DNA of 64,000 bases from Aquimarina mytili. Lineage in GTDB: Bacteria; Bacteroidota; Bacteroidia; Flavobacteriales; Flavobacteriaceae. The position numbers and the translations under genes were made by a program. Below are positions 34,435-42,664 of the stretch, piece by piece. Under the pieces are notes generated by a model that was given only the letters and a program-made list of their open reading frames with translations, was not told where the DNA came from and did no database searches. Location of the stretch: contig NZ_JAERQJ010000002.1 in assembly GCF_016735115.1 (NCBI RefSeq), positions 248,001 to 312,000 on the forward strand, given 5' to 3'. How positions within the stretch are numbered: the stretch's first letter is position 1; every line of letters starts with the position of its first letter.

Positions 34435-35160
34435 CTAAGACTGCTTTTTTCTTGCCACATAATAATGACTCTTCCACATATAGGTTTCTTTATCGATAAC
34501 CTCTAATAGCTCAAAGCCTGACATTGCCAAAAAAAGTTTTATTTCATCTTTAATAAAAGCTCTCACCACCGCATGATCTTTACCTAAAGATTTTAATTCA
34601 TTTTCTTTTTTCTCAAAGTATTCCGAACTCCAATCCCATGTCCAACCGGTTTTCAGATTTGGTGCAGAAGTCCCAATTCTTACATAATTTCCTACGGTAA
34701 TTTCTTTTTTTTCTTCATCAAAATCCTCAAACATCGAAGAGGCATCAATGGCATCAAATATTAAAACACCATTATTTTTTACATTTTTAGCTATACTTTT
34801 AAAGCTCTCTAACACCTCTTCATTGTTTATCAAATAGCTAATTGTTCTACCGGTAATCAATGCACAATCAAATTTTTGATCTGATTGAAAAGTTTTAAGA
34901 TTTCCTAAAACAAAATTATCGTTCGGTAAGTTTTTTTTAGCAATATCAAGCATTTCACGGTTTAAATCAATTCCTAAATACTCAAAACCGGATGTTAAAA
35001 ACCTTGATGCTAAATTACCTGTACCACATCCATATTCTAAAACACTTTTAACAGAAAAATTATGTAGTACGGTAGAATAAAAATCAAACTCCTTATCATA
35101 ATCAAAAAGGCTTTGATACATCTTATGATAAACAACACTGAGGTTTTTATATAAATTCAT
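34435..35160 (-). CDS. Class I SAM-dependent methyltransferase
   Basis: A 241-residue methyltransferase with SAM motif I VLEYGCGTGNLASRFL near 41-56, the acidic YLGIDLNREMLDIA near 62-75, and a motif II/III region (FDCALITGRTISYLIN). The final third (ETYMWKSHYYVARKK) is typical of Methyltransf_25-type enzymes. Substrate unknown; nothing nearby points to a pathway. It is convergent with the MocR gene with 4 bases between stops and stands alone, since 152 bases without recognisable signals lie upstream. Confidence 0.88.
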   Translation of the reverse strand: MNLYKNLSVVYHKMYQSLFDYDKEFDFYSTVLHNFSVKSVLEYGCGTGNLASRFLTSGFEYLGIDLNREMLDIAKKNLPNDNFVLGNLKTFQSDQKFDCALITGRTISYLINNEEVLESFKSIAKNVKNNGVLIFDAIDASSMFEDFDEEKKEITVGNYVRIGTSAPNLKTGWTWDWSSEYFEKKENELKSLGKDHAVVRAFIKDEIKLFLAMSGFELLEVIDKETYMWKSHYYVARKKQS

Positions 35161-35312
35161 GATGATTTACTTGAGAATAATTCAAGTTAGTAAAAAATCT
35201 TAAATAAAAACAAAAGAATATTCTTGTGTAAAGGGTTGATCAATGATTTTAGTTTTCATTTAATTTTAACTTCACCTTTCAAAATACATTCAGATCTGGT
35301 AAGCACATTTTC

Positions 35313-35693
35313 TTATCCTTTTATTCTCCATGGCGGATTTTTTCTATTATGCCCTGCATAGTACAATATAATTTGATTGTCATCTGGGTCTTTTAATCGG
35401 GCTTCACGCCATAACCATGTTTGATTTTTGGGTAATTGCTCAAATGTAAGACCATCTTTTACCAAACGATCAACTTCAGCATCTAATGTATTGGTTTCAA
35501 AATAGACATACACCCCTTCTCCCTCTGGTAACTTCTCAACCTGATGAACTGAAAACGTAGCATCCCCTTCAACACATTCAAAACGGGCATAATGCGGTAG
35601 AGCTTCAACAATTAGTTTTAAACCCAATTTTTTATAGAATAAAATAGATCGTTCAACATCTACAGACGGCACTGTTATTTGATTGAGGTTCAT
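35313..35693 (-). CDS. VOC-family (glyoxalase/bleomycin-resistance-like) protein
   Basis: A 126-residue vicinal-oxygen-chelate protein: ITVPSVDVERSILFYKKLGLKLIVE at the N-terminus, the strand ARFECVEGDATFSVHQV and the closing RLKDPDDNQIILYYAGHN. Metal-ligand positions are plausible at His118-like and Glu residues but I cannot prove a metal site. Its start overlaps the last base of the proline dehydrogenase gene, so the two are probably co-transcribed. Function unknown; members detoxify or bind small electrophiles. Confidence 0.85.
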   Translation of the reverse strand: MNLNQITVPSVDVERSILFYKKLGLKLIVEALPHYARFECVEGDATFSVHQVEKLPEGEGVYVYFETNTLDAEVDRLVKDGLTFEQLPKNQTWLWREARLKDPDDNQIILYYAGHNRKNPPWRIKG

Positions 35694-36865
35694 TATAGTT
35701 TCCTTCTTTTTTTCTCTTGTGACAAGAGATTTAATTCACGACTGGTTTGTCCCGCTACCGAAGTATTCTCTTCGGCTCTACGAATCAAATAAGGCATCAC
35801 ATCTCGTACAGGACCAAAGGGTAGGTATTTTGCTACATTATACCCTTCTGAAGCTTGATTAAAACTAATATGATCACTCATCCCATACAACTGTCCAAAC
35901 CAAACCCTAGGGTCATTTTTAGTAATCTCATATTCTTCCATTAGCTGCATAGCCAAATAACTACTTTCTTCATTATGCGTGCCTATAAAAACAGAAATAT
36001 CTTCTATATTTTCTAGAATATACTTCATGGTCATATTAAAATTTTGATCAGTATGATTTTTATCTTTACATATCGGAGTAGGGTACCCTTTTTCTTTAGC
36101 TCTTTCGTTTTCTTTCTCCATATAAGCCCCACGTACTATTTTTACTCCTATCTTAAAGTCATACACTTTTGATTCTTCATGAAGGCGTTGCAAATACTCT
36201 TGACGATCATGCCTATACAGCTGCAATGTATTATAAACAATAGCCTTATCTTTATTGTATTTCCGCATCATTTTAGCAACAAGATCATCTGCTGCATCTT
36301 GCATCCAACTCTCTTCTCCATCAATAAGCAAGGCAACATCACAATCATAAGCCTTTTGACATACCTTATCAAAACGTTCTTCTATACGCTCCCACTCATC
36401 TTGCTCTTCTTGAGTTAGAACCGCTCCTTCAGTCTTCTTTTGCCAAATTAAAAACCGTCCAAAACCAGTAGGTTTAAAAACTCCAAAAGGCATAGCATCT
36501 TTTTGATCAGCAAATTCAATAAGTTCTAAGGTTTTATTCAATACCGCATCAAATTGTTTTTCTTCCTCCTTACCTTCTACAGAGTAATCCAATACAGAGC
36601 ATACTTTTTTAGTATACATCTTGTCAACCACTGGCAAGCAATCTTCTTCACTTACACCCCCACAAAAGTGATCAAATACTGTAGCTCTAATCAATCCTTG
36701 AACCGGTAAATGAGCTTTAATAGCAAAATTAGTTACTGCCGTTCCTATTCTTACCAGAGGTTCATTAGCAATCATTTTAAACAAAAAATAAGCTCTTTCT
36801 AACTCAGAATCGCTTTTTAAAGAAAATGCAGTTTGTGTATTATCAAATAAGTTGTTTTTCCCCAT
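35693..36865 (-). CDS. Proline dehydrogenase
   Basis: A 390-residue monofunctional PRODH that oxidises L-proline to pyrroline-5-carboxylate with FAD. The barrel shows VKIVRGAYMEKENERA (FAD contacts), HTDQNFN, FIGTHNEESSYLA, WFGQLYGMSDHIS and the substrate-binding YLPFGPVRDVMPYLIRRAEEN close to the C-terminus. The insert between the first strands, about 45 residues longer than in Thermus PRODH, is typical of Bacteroidota versions. A P5C dehydrogenase gene is not in this window. It is divergent from aroB. Confidence 0.95.
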   Translation of the reverse strand: MGKNNLFDNTQTAFSLKSDSELERAYFLFKMIANEPLVRIGTAVTNFAIKAHLPVQGLIRATVFDHFCGGVSEEDCLPVVDKMYTKKVCSVLDYSVEGKEEEKQFDAVLNKTLELIEFADQKDAMPFGVFKPTGFGRFLIWQKKTEGAVLTQEEQDEWERIEERFDKVCQKAYDCDVALLIDGEESWMQDAADDLVAKMMRKYNKDKAIVYNTLQLYRHDRQEYLQRLHEESKVYDFKIGVKIVRGAYMEKENERAKEKGYPTPICKDKNHTDQNFNMTMKYILENIEDISVFIGTHNEESSYLAMQLMEEYEITKNDPRVWFGQLYGMSDHISFNQASEGYNVAKYLPFGPVRDVMPYLIRRAEENTSVAGQTSRELNLLSQEKKRRKL

Positions 36866-36959
36866 TAAAATAAATTTTAATAATCTTCAGTTTTATTGAT
36901 GATTTTATAGCAATATGAATGATTTACATGAATACTTATCGTTTATTTTACGATATATG

Positions 36960-36967
36960 CAAATATA
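36960..36967 (-). promoter_or_regulatory. -7 box of the proline dehydrogenase gene
   Basis: TATATTTG on the minus strand matches TAnnTTTG exactly, 95 bases before the gene start. No standard -33 TTG is visible. The divergent aroB promoter should also lie in 36866-37031 but I could not place it. Confidence 0.35.
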
Positions 36968-37031
36968 GAACTTGCGAGTTTATTTTGATCTAAATTCTAC
37001 TTAATTTCGCACCTCATAATTTAATACTACT

Positions 37032-38102
37032 ATGAAGCCCATTGTTTCAAAAGATTCTATCGTATATTTTGGTCAGGAATGTTACACTGCATTGAATTCG
37101 TATCTTGAAAAAGCCAATCATTCTAAAATATGTATTCTGGTAGATAGTAATACTCATGAGAACTGCCTATCGCTTTTTATGAGTAAGATTGAAAAAGAAT
37201 ATGATATCGAAGTTATCGAAATTGAGCCTGGAGAAATTCATAAAAATATAGAAACCTGTAGCGGCATATGGAATGCTTTATCGGAATTAGGTTTTGATCG
37301 TAAAAGTCTTATCATCAACCTTGGTGGAGGAGTTGTTACCGATCTTGGCGGATTTGTTGCTTGCACATACAAAAGAGGAGTTAACTATATCAATATCCCA
37401 ACAACATTATTAGCTATGGTAGATGCCTCTGTTGGTGGAAAAACAGGAGTCGATTTAGGAAACCTAAAAAACATGGTAGGCGTTATTAGTGAGTCTGAAA
37501 TGGTTCTTGTTGATACAGAATACCTTACCACTCTACCCGTAAACCAAATGTGTAGTGGATTTGCAGAGATGCTAAAACACGGATTAATTCAGGATCGAGC
37601 CTATTGGGAAAAGATAAGTAACCTTTCTGAGTTAAACTTTGACGATCTGGACCAAATGATATATGATTCTGTGGTAATTAAAAATGAAATCGTTTTTGAA
37701 GACCCAACAGAACAAAACATTCGAAAATATCTCAATTTCGGGCATACATTAGGGCATGCTATAGAATCTTTTTATCTAACCCATCCAGAAAAGCCAACAT
37801 TGTTACATGGTGAAGCCATTGCGATCGGAATGATTATGGAAGCTTTTATATCTTCAGAGTTATTATCATTATCAAAAGAGGATCTACAATATATTAGCGA
37901 TGTGATTTTGGCAACATTTCCAAAAGTAGCTATAGATCCAAAAGATTATCAAGAAATTACACAACTTCTTGTTCATGATAAGAAAAATGAAAAAGGGAAC
38001 ATTTATTTTGTTCTTTTAGAGACCTTAGGGAAGGCAAAATATAATTGCATCGTATCGGATGAACTTATCGTAAAGTCTTTTGAATATTACGACTCCCTTT
38101 GA
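37032..38102 (+). CDS. aroB: 3-dehydroquinate synthase
   Basis: Second step of the shikimate pathway, converting DAHP to 3-dehydroquinate with NAD+ and zinc. The 356-residue protein has GGGVVTDLGGFVACTYKRG near 98-116, NIPTTLLAMVDASVGGKTGVD near 122-142, and the zinc histidine region FGHTLGHAIES near 237-247 with HGEAIAIGMIMEA following. Length is typical. It is monocistronic or coupled to the unknown gene 51 bases downstream; it lies divergent from the proline dehydrogenase. Confidence 0.97.
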   Translation: MKPIVSKDSIVYFGQECYTALNSYLEKANHSKICILVDSNTHENCLSLFMSKIEKEYDIEVIEIEPGEIHKNIETCSGIWNALSELGFDRKSLIINLGGGVVTDLGGFVACTYKRGVNYINIPTTLLAMVDASVGGKTGVDLGNLKNMVGVISESEMVLVDTEYLTTLPVNQMCSGFAEMLKHGLIQDRAYWEKISNLSELNFDDLDQMIYDSVVIKNEIVFEDPTEQNIRKYLNFGHTLGHAIESFYLTHPEKPTLLHGEAIAIGMIMEAFISSELLSLSKEDLQYISDVILATFPKVAIDPKDYQEITQLLVHDKKNEKGNIYFVLLETLGKAKYNCIVSDELIVKSFEYYDSL

Positions 38103-38153
38103 TGCTTTTTTTATACATTTAGAACACATTTTCAACTCTAAAACTCAACTGCA

Positions 38154-38870
38154 TTGAAAAAAAAACTTCTAAAAATACTTAAAATATTAGTTTTTAGTAT
38201 TCTAGCATTATTAATACTAACTTTTGCAACGCTTTACTTTTCTTTAAATGAAAAATTACCAGAGGGAGAAACTGGTACCGAAGCAGATAATTTTGCATTA
38301 AAAATACAAGAAGCAGTTCTTCATGATAAATATGTAAACACCGATTATCTTCAATGGACGTTTAGAAATAAGAATCACTATCTCTGGAATAAAAAAACAA
38401 ATATTGTAGAAGTAACCATAGACAATGTAATGGTGAAGTTAGATCTTGCAAACCCTAATAAAAGTTCGATTTATGAAAACGGATCAGTTACGATTAGTGA
38501 CAATGACCAAAAAATAATAAAAAATGCTTTGGACAACTTCAACAATGATTCGTTCTGGGTTGTGGCTCCGCATAAATTATTTGACAAAGGGGTTACTCGA
38601 AAAATAGTAACACTGGAAGACGGTTCAAAAGGGTTATTAGTTAGTTATAGTTCTGGTGGAACTACTCCTGGAGATTCTTATTTGTGGAAAGTAGATCAGA
38701 ATTACCTTCCGACTAGCTACAAAATGTGGGTTTCTATAATCCCAATCGGAGGAATTGAAGCTACTTGGGAAGGTTGGCAAACTACAAAAAGTGGCACTTA
38801 CCTTTCTCAAAAGCATAAATTACTTGGTTTTGGAATACCAATATCTAACCTAAAAGCATGGAATGAATAA
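38154..38870 (+). CDS. Membrane-anchored protein of unknown function
   Basis: A 238-residue protein that begins at a TTG (MKKKLLKILKILVF) with one N-terminal transmembrane helix or signal anchor at residues ~8-28 and a soluble extracytoplasmic domain. The domain has several aromatic motifs (TDYLQWTFRNKNHYLWNKKT, VAPHKLFDKGVTRK, LWKVDQNYLPTSYKMW, ATWEGWQ) suggesting a beta-rich ligand-binding fold. I do not recognise the family. It follows aroB in the same direction and may be co-transcribed. Confidence 0.7.
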   Translation: MKKKLLKILKILVFSILALLILTFATLYFSLNEKLPEGETGTEADNFALKIQEAVLHDKYVNTDYLQWTFRNKNHYLWNKKTNIVEVTIDNVMVKLDLANPNKSSIYENGSVTISDNDQKIIKNALDNFNNDSFWVVAPHKLFDKGVTRKIVTLEDGSKGLLVSYSSGGTTPGDSYLWKVDQNYLPTSYKMWVSIIPIGGIEATWEGWQTTKSGTYLSQKHKLLGFGIPISNLKAWNE

Positions 38871-38942
38871 TGAACGACATGCAAATCACACAATTTTATA
38901 CAACCGAGACTAAACCTATTTCGCAAAACGCGATCAAATAAC

Positions 38943-38950
38943 TACATTTG
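38943..38950 (+). promoter_or_regulatory. -7 box of uvrA
   Basis: TACATTTG matches TAnnTTTG exactly and ends 19 bases before the uvrA ATG at 38970. No -33 TTG at standard spacing; no SOS-type box is apparent to me. Confidence 0.4.
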
Positions 38951-38969
38951 CATTCTTGGTTAAAATTTT

Positions 38970-41810
38970 ATGGTTGTATCAGAAGAAAATATTGAGGTTT
39001 TAGGCGCTAGGGTTCATAACTTAAAAAATATAGATGTAACCATACCGCGAGAAAAGCTAGTTGTAATTACGGGTTTATCTGGATCTGGTAAATCATCTCT
39101 GGCTTTTGATACCATTTATGCAGAAGGACAACGACGATATATAGAAACGTTTTCAGCATATGCACGGCAATTTTTAGGAGGACTAGAAAGACCTGATGTT
39201 GATAAAATTGATGGATTATCTCCTGTTATTGCGATCGAACAAAAAACTACCAGCAAAAGCCCTCGTAGTACAGTAGGTACGATTACCGAGATATACGATT
39301 TTCTTCGTTTATTATTTTCTAGAGGAAGTGATGCGTATAGCTACAATACCGGAGAAAAAATGGTTAGCTATAGTGATGAGCAAATCAAAGATTTAATCTT
39401 AAACGATTATAAAGGAAAAAAAATAAATGTACTCGCTCCTATTGTACGATCTAGAAAAGGACATTATCGCGAATTATTTGAGCAAATCGCAAAACAAGGT
39501 TTCGTCAAGGTTCGAACCGATGGAGACATTGTAGACATCACTAAAGGTATGAAACTAGATCGATACAAAACTCATGACATCGAAATAGTAATCGATCGAT
39601 TAAGTGTTACCCAGGATCAAGAAAATTCGAAACGTTTAATGGAAACCATCAATACTGCCATGTATCATGGTGATGATGTACTAATGGTGATAGAACAGGA
39701 ATCACAAGAAGCTCGTTTTTTTAGTAGAAGTTTAATGTGCCCCTCGAGTGGGATTTCATATCCTAATCCTGAACCCAATAATTTCTCATTCAATTCTCCA
39801 AAAGGAGCTTGCCCAAAATGCAACGGTATAGGAAACTTGTATGAGGTTAATATTAAAAAAATCATCCCAGATGATGCAATGTCCATTAAAAATGGTGGAT
39901 TGGCGCCGCAAGGACCTCAAAAAAATAATTGGGTTTTCAAACAATTAGAACTCATTGCACAACGCTTTGACTTTAAACTTAGTGATCCCATAAAAAAGAT
40001 CCCAGAAGAAGCGATGGAGCTTATTCTATATGGAGGAAAAGAAAAGTTTAGCATCAATAGCAAAACACTTGGAGTTACCCGAGAATATAAAATTGATTTT
40101 GAAGGTGTAGCTACTTTTATAGAAAACACATATAACAACAATGATTCTACATCTTTAAAAAGATGGGCAAAAGATTTTATGGATAATATTCAATGTCCAG
40201 AATGTAATGGCTCAAGATTACGTAAAGAATCTTTATACTTTAAAGTCAATAACAAAAATATTGCAGAATTAGCTGCAATGGACATTATAGAGCTAGCAGA
40301 TTGGTTCAAAACCTTACCAGATCAATTAAGCGACAAACAAAAACAGATCTCTGGTGAGATTTTAAAAGAAATTAATGCTCGTTTACAATTTTTGGTTGAT
40401 GTTGGATTAACTTATCTATCCCTGAATCGAAGCAGTAAATCATTGTCTGGAGGCGAAGCTCAACGCATACGACTAGCTACGCAAATAGGTTCGCAGTTGG
40501 TTGGTGTATTATATATACTTGACGAACCCAGTATTGGCTTGCATCAAAGAGATAACGAAAAACTAATTAACTCTTTAGTTCAATTGCGTGATATTGGTAA
40601 TTCAGTTATCGTAGTGGAACATGATAAAGATATGATAGAGCGAGCAGATCATGTTATCGATATTGGTCCCTTAGCCGGAAAACACGGTGGTGAAATTATA
40701 AGTGAAGGAACTCCTATTGAGTTGCAACAGCACAATACACTTACCGCAGATTACTTAAGTGGAAAAAAACAAATTGCAGTTCCTGAAAAGCGTAGAAAAG
40801 GAAACGGGAAAACAATTTCGTTAAAAGGAGCAACAGGAAATAACCTAAAAAATGTATCGATTGATCTTCCTTTAGGAAAAATGATTGCCGTAACAGGAGT
40901 TTCTGGTAGTGGAAAATCAACATTAATCAATGAAACCCTCTACCCCATTCTAAATGCTCATTATTTTAATGGTGTAAAAAAGCCAATGCCCTATAAAAGC
41001 ATTAAGGGTCTTGAGCATTCAGACAAAGTAATCGATATCAATCAATCTCCTATTGGTCGTACACCACGATCAAATCCTGCTACATACACTGGTGTATTTT
41101 CAGAAATACGAAGTTTATTCGCCAAAACACCAGAAGCTATGATTAGAGGCTATAAACCTGGTCGTTTCAGTTTTAATGTAGCTGGTGGACGCTGTGAAAC
41201 ATGCAAAGGCGGTGGATTACGCGTTATAGAAATGAATTTTCTTCCAGATGTTTATGTAGAATGCGAAACCTGTCAGGGAAAACGTTTTAATAGAGAAACC
41301 TTAGAAATAAGGTATAAAGGAAAATCAATCTCTGATGTTTTAGAGATGACCATTAATGAAGCGTGCATGTTCTTTGAACATATTCCAAAAATCTCCCGAA
41401 AACTTAAAACTATCCAAAATGTTGGATTAGGCTATATTACACTTGGGCAACAATCAACAACACTGTCTGGAGGTGAGGCCCAACGAATAAAATTGGCTAC
41501 AGAATTATCCAAAAGAGATACAGGTAACACCTTCTATATTTTAGATGAACCTACAACCGGGCTTCATTTTGAAGATATTCGAGTATTAATGGAGGTTTTA
41601 AATACTTTAGTTGACAAAGGAAATACCGTTTTAATCATCGAACACAATCTAGACGTGATCAAAATGGCAGATTATATTATTGATATAGGATATGAAGGAG
41701 GAAAAAATGGAGGCGAAATTGTAGCCAAAGGTACTCCAGAACAAATTATAAAAAACAAAAAGAGTTATACCGCAAAGTTTCTAAAAAAAGAGCTTGAGGT
41801 TTTAAATTAA
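38970..41810 (+). CDS. uvrA: Excinuclease ABC subunit A
   Basis: UvrA is the damage-recognition ATPase of nucleotide excision repair. The 946-residue protein has both ATP-binding halves: Walker A GLSGSGKSSLAFDTIYAEG near 34-52, signature LSGGEAQRIRLATQIG with LDEPSIGLHQRD in the first half; GVSGSGKSTLINETLYP near 644 and LSGGEAQRIKLATELSK with LDEPTTGLHFED in the second. Zinc-finger cysteines are seen in CPKCNG, CPECNGSRLR and CETCKGGGLR with CETCQG. Length is standard, no gaps. The LOG-family gene follows 11 bases later. Confidence 0.98.
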   Translation: MVVSEENIEVLGARVHNLKNIDVTIPREKLVVITGLSGSGKSSLAFDTIYAEGQRRYIETFSAYARQFLGGLERPDVDKIDGLSPVIAIEQKTTSKSPRSTVGTITEIYDFLRLLFSRGSDAYSYNTGEKMVSYSDEQIKDLILNDYKGKKINVLAPIVRSRKGHYRELFEQIAKQGFVKVRTDGDIVDITKGMKLDRYKTHDIEIVIDRLSVTQDQENSKRLMETINTAMYHGDDVLMVIEQESQEARFFSRSLMCPSSGISYPNPEPNNFSFNSPKGACPKCNGIGNLYEVNIKKIIPDDAMSIKNGGLAPQGPQKNNWVFKQLELIAQRFDFKLSDPIKKIPEEAMELILYGGKEKFSINSKTLGVTREYKIDFEGVATFIENTYNNNDSTSLKRWAKDFMDNIQCPECNGSRLRKESLYFKVNNKNIAELAAMDIIELADWFKTLPDQLSDKQKQISGEILKEINARLQFLVDVGLTYLSLNRSSKSLSGGEAQRIRLATQIGSQLVGVLYILDEPSIGLHQRDNEKLINSLVQLRDIGNSVIVVEHDKDMIERADHVIDIGPLAGKHGGEIISEGTPIELQQHNTLTADYLSGKKQIAVPEKRRKGNGKTISLKGATGNNLKNVSIDLPLGKMIAVTGVSGSGKSTLINETLYPILNAHYFNGVKKPMPYKSIKGLEHSDKVIDINQSPIGRTPRSNPATYTGVFSEIRSLFAKTPEAMIRGYKPGRFSFNVAGGRCETCKGGGLRVIEMNFLPDVYVECETCQGKRFNRETLEIRYKGKSISDVLEMTINEACMFFEHIPKISRKLKTIQNVGLGYITLGQQSTTLSGGEAQRIKLATELSKRDTGNTFYILDEPTTGLHFEDIRVLMEVLNTLVDKGNTVLIIEHNLDVIKMADYIIDIGYEGGKNGGEIVAKGTPEQIIKNKKSYTAKFLKKELEVLN

Positions 41811-41821
41811 AAATACTATTC

Positions 41822-42511
41822 ATGAGAAAAGAACAACACCACAAAGGTTGGAACGAAATAAAAACAAATGATTCATGGGCAATCTTCAAGATCATGGGAG
41901 AATTTGTTAATGGTTTTGAAAAAATGAGCAAAATCGGTCCTTGTGTATCTATATTTGGATCAGCTCGTACAAAAACTGACGATAAATATTATCAATTAGC
42001 AGTTGACGTAGCCAAAGAAATTGTGGGTCATGGATACGGAGTTATCACTGGAGGTGGTCCTGGTATTATGGAAGCAGGAAATAAAGGGGCTCATCTTGGA
42101 GGAGGAACCTCTGTTGGACTAAATATAGAATTACCATTTGAGCAACATGACAATCCATATATTGATAGCGACAAAAGCTTGGATTTTGATTATTTCTTTG
42201 TAAGAAAAGTAATGTTCGTAAAATACTCTCAAGGATTTGTCGTAATGCCAGGAGGTTTCGGAACTTTGGATGAGTTGTTCGAAGCGATGACATTAATACA
42301 AACTAAAAAAATCGCCAAATTTCCTATAATACTTGTAAGTACTGAGTTTTGGGGAGGACTTATTGATTGGGTAAAAAGTACATTACTAGAAAAATTTGGT
42401 AATATTAGCCCAGGAGATCTTGATCTTATACATGTCGTAGACACACCAAATGAAGTGCTTAAAATTTTAGATAAATTCTATGGTGAGTATAATTTAAGTC
42501 CAAATTTCTGA
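41822..42511 (+). CDS. LOG-family (TIGR00730-like) Rossmann protein
   Basis: A 229-residue Lonely-Guy-type protein. The nucleotide-binding motif GVITGGGPGIMEAGNKGAH is near 80-98 and the signature PGGFGTLDELFEA near 142-154. LOG proteins hydrolyse nucleoside monophosphates at the N-glycosidic bond; many annotated lysine decarboxylases are LOG proteins. Cytokinin production is known for plant-associated homologues, but here it may simply be nucleotide salvage. It follows uvrA closely and is likely co-transcribed. Confidence 0.92.
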   Translation: MRKEQHHKGWNEIKTNDSWAIFKIMGEFVNGFEKMSKIGPCVSIFGSARTKTDDKYYQLAVDVAKEIVGHGYGVITGGGPGIMEAGNKGAHLGGGTSVGLNIELPFEQHDNPYIDSDKSLDFDYFFVRKVMFVKYSQGFVVMPGGFGTLDELFEAMTLIQTKKIAKFPIILVSTEFWGGLIDWVKSTLLEKFGNISPGDLDLIHVVDTPNEVLKILDKFYGEYNLSPNF

Positions 42512-42664
42512 AACAACCAACAATTAGTTCAGTTATTTAGTATAGACTTTAATTTGAATTCATGCAAAAGCTATTATTCATTTTTTGTTTATATATTTCA
42601 AAGAGATAATAATTATTGAGTACATTATTTAACATACATAATGCCCGCTAATCGCATATAAAAA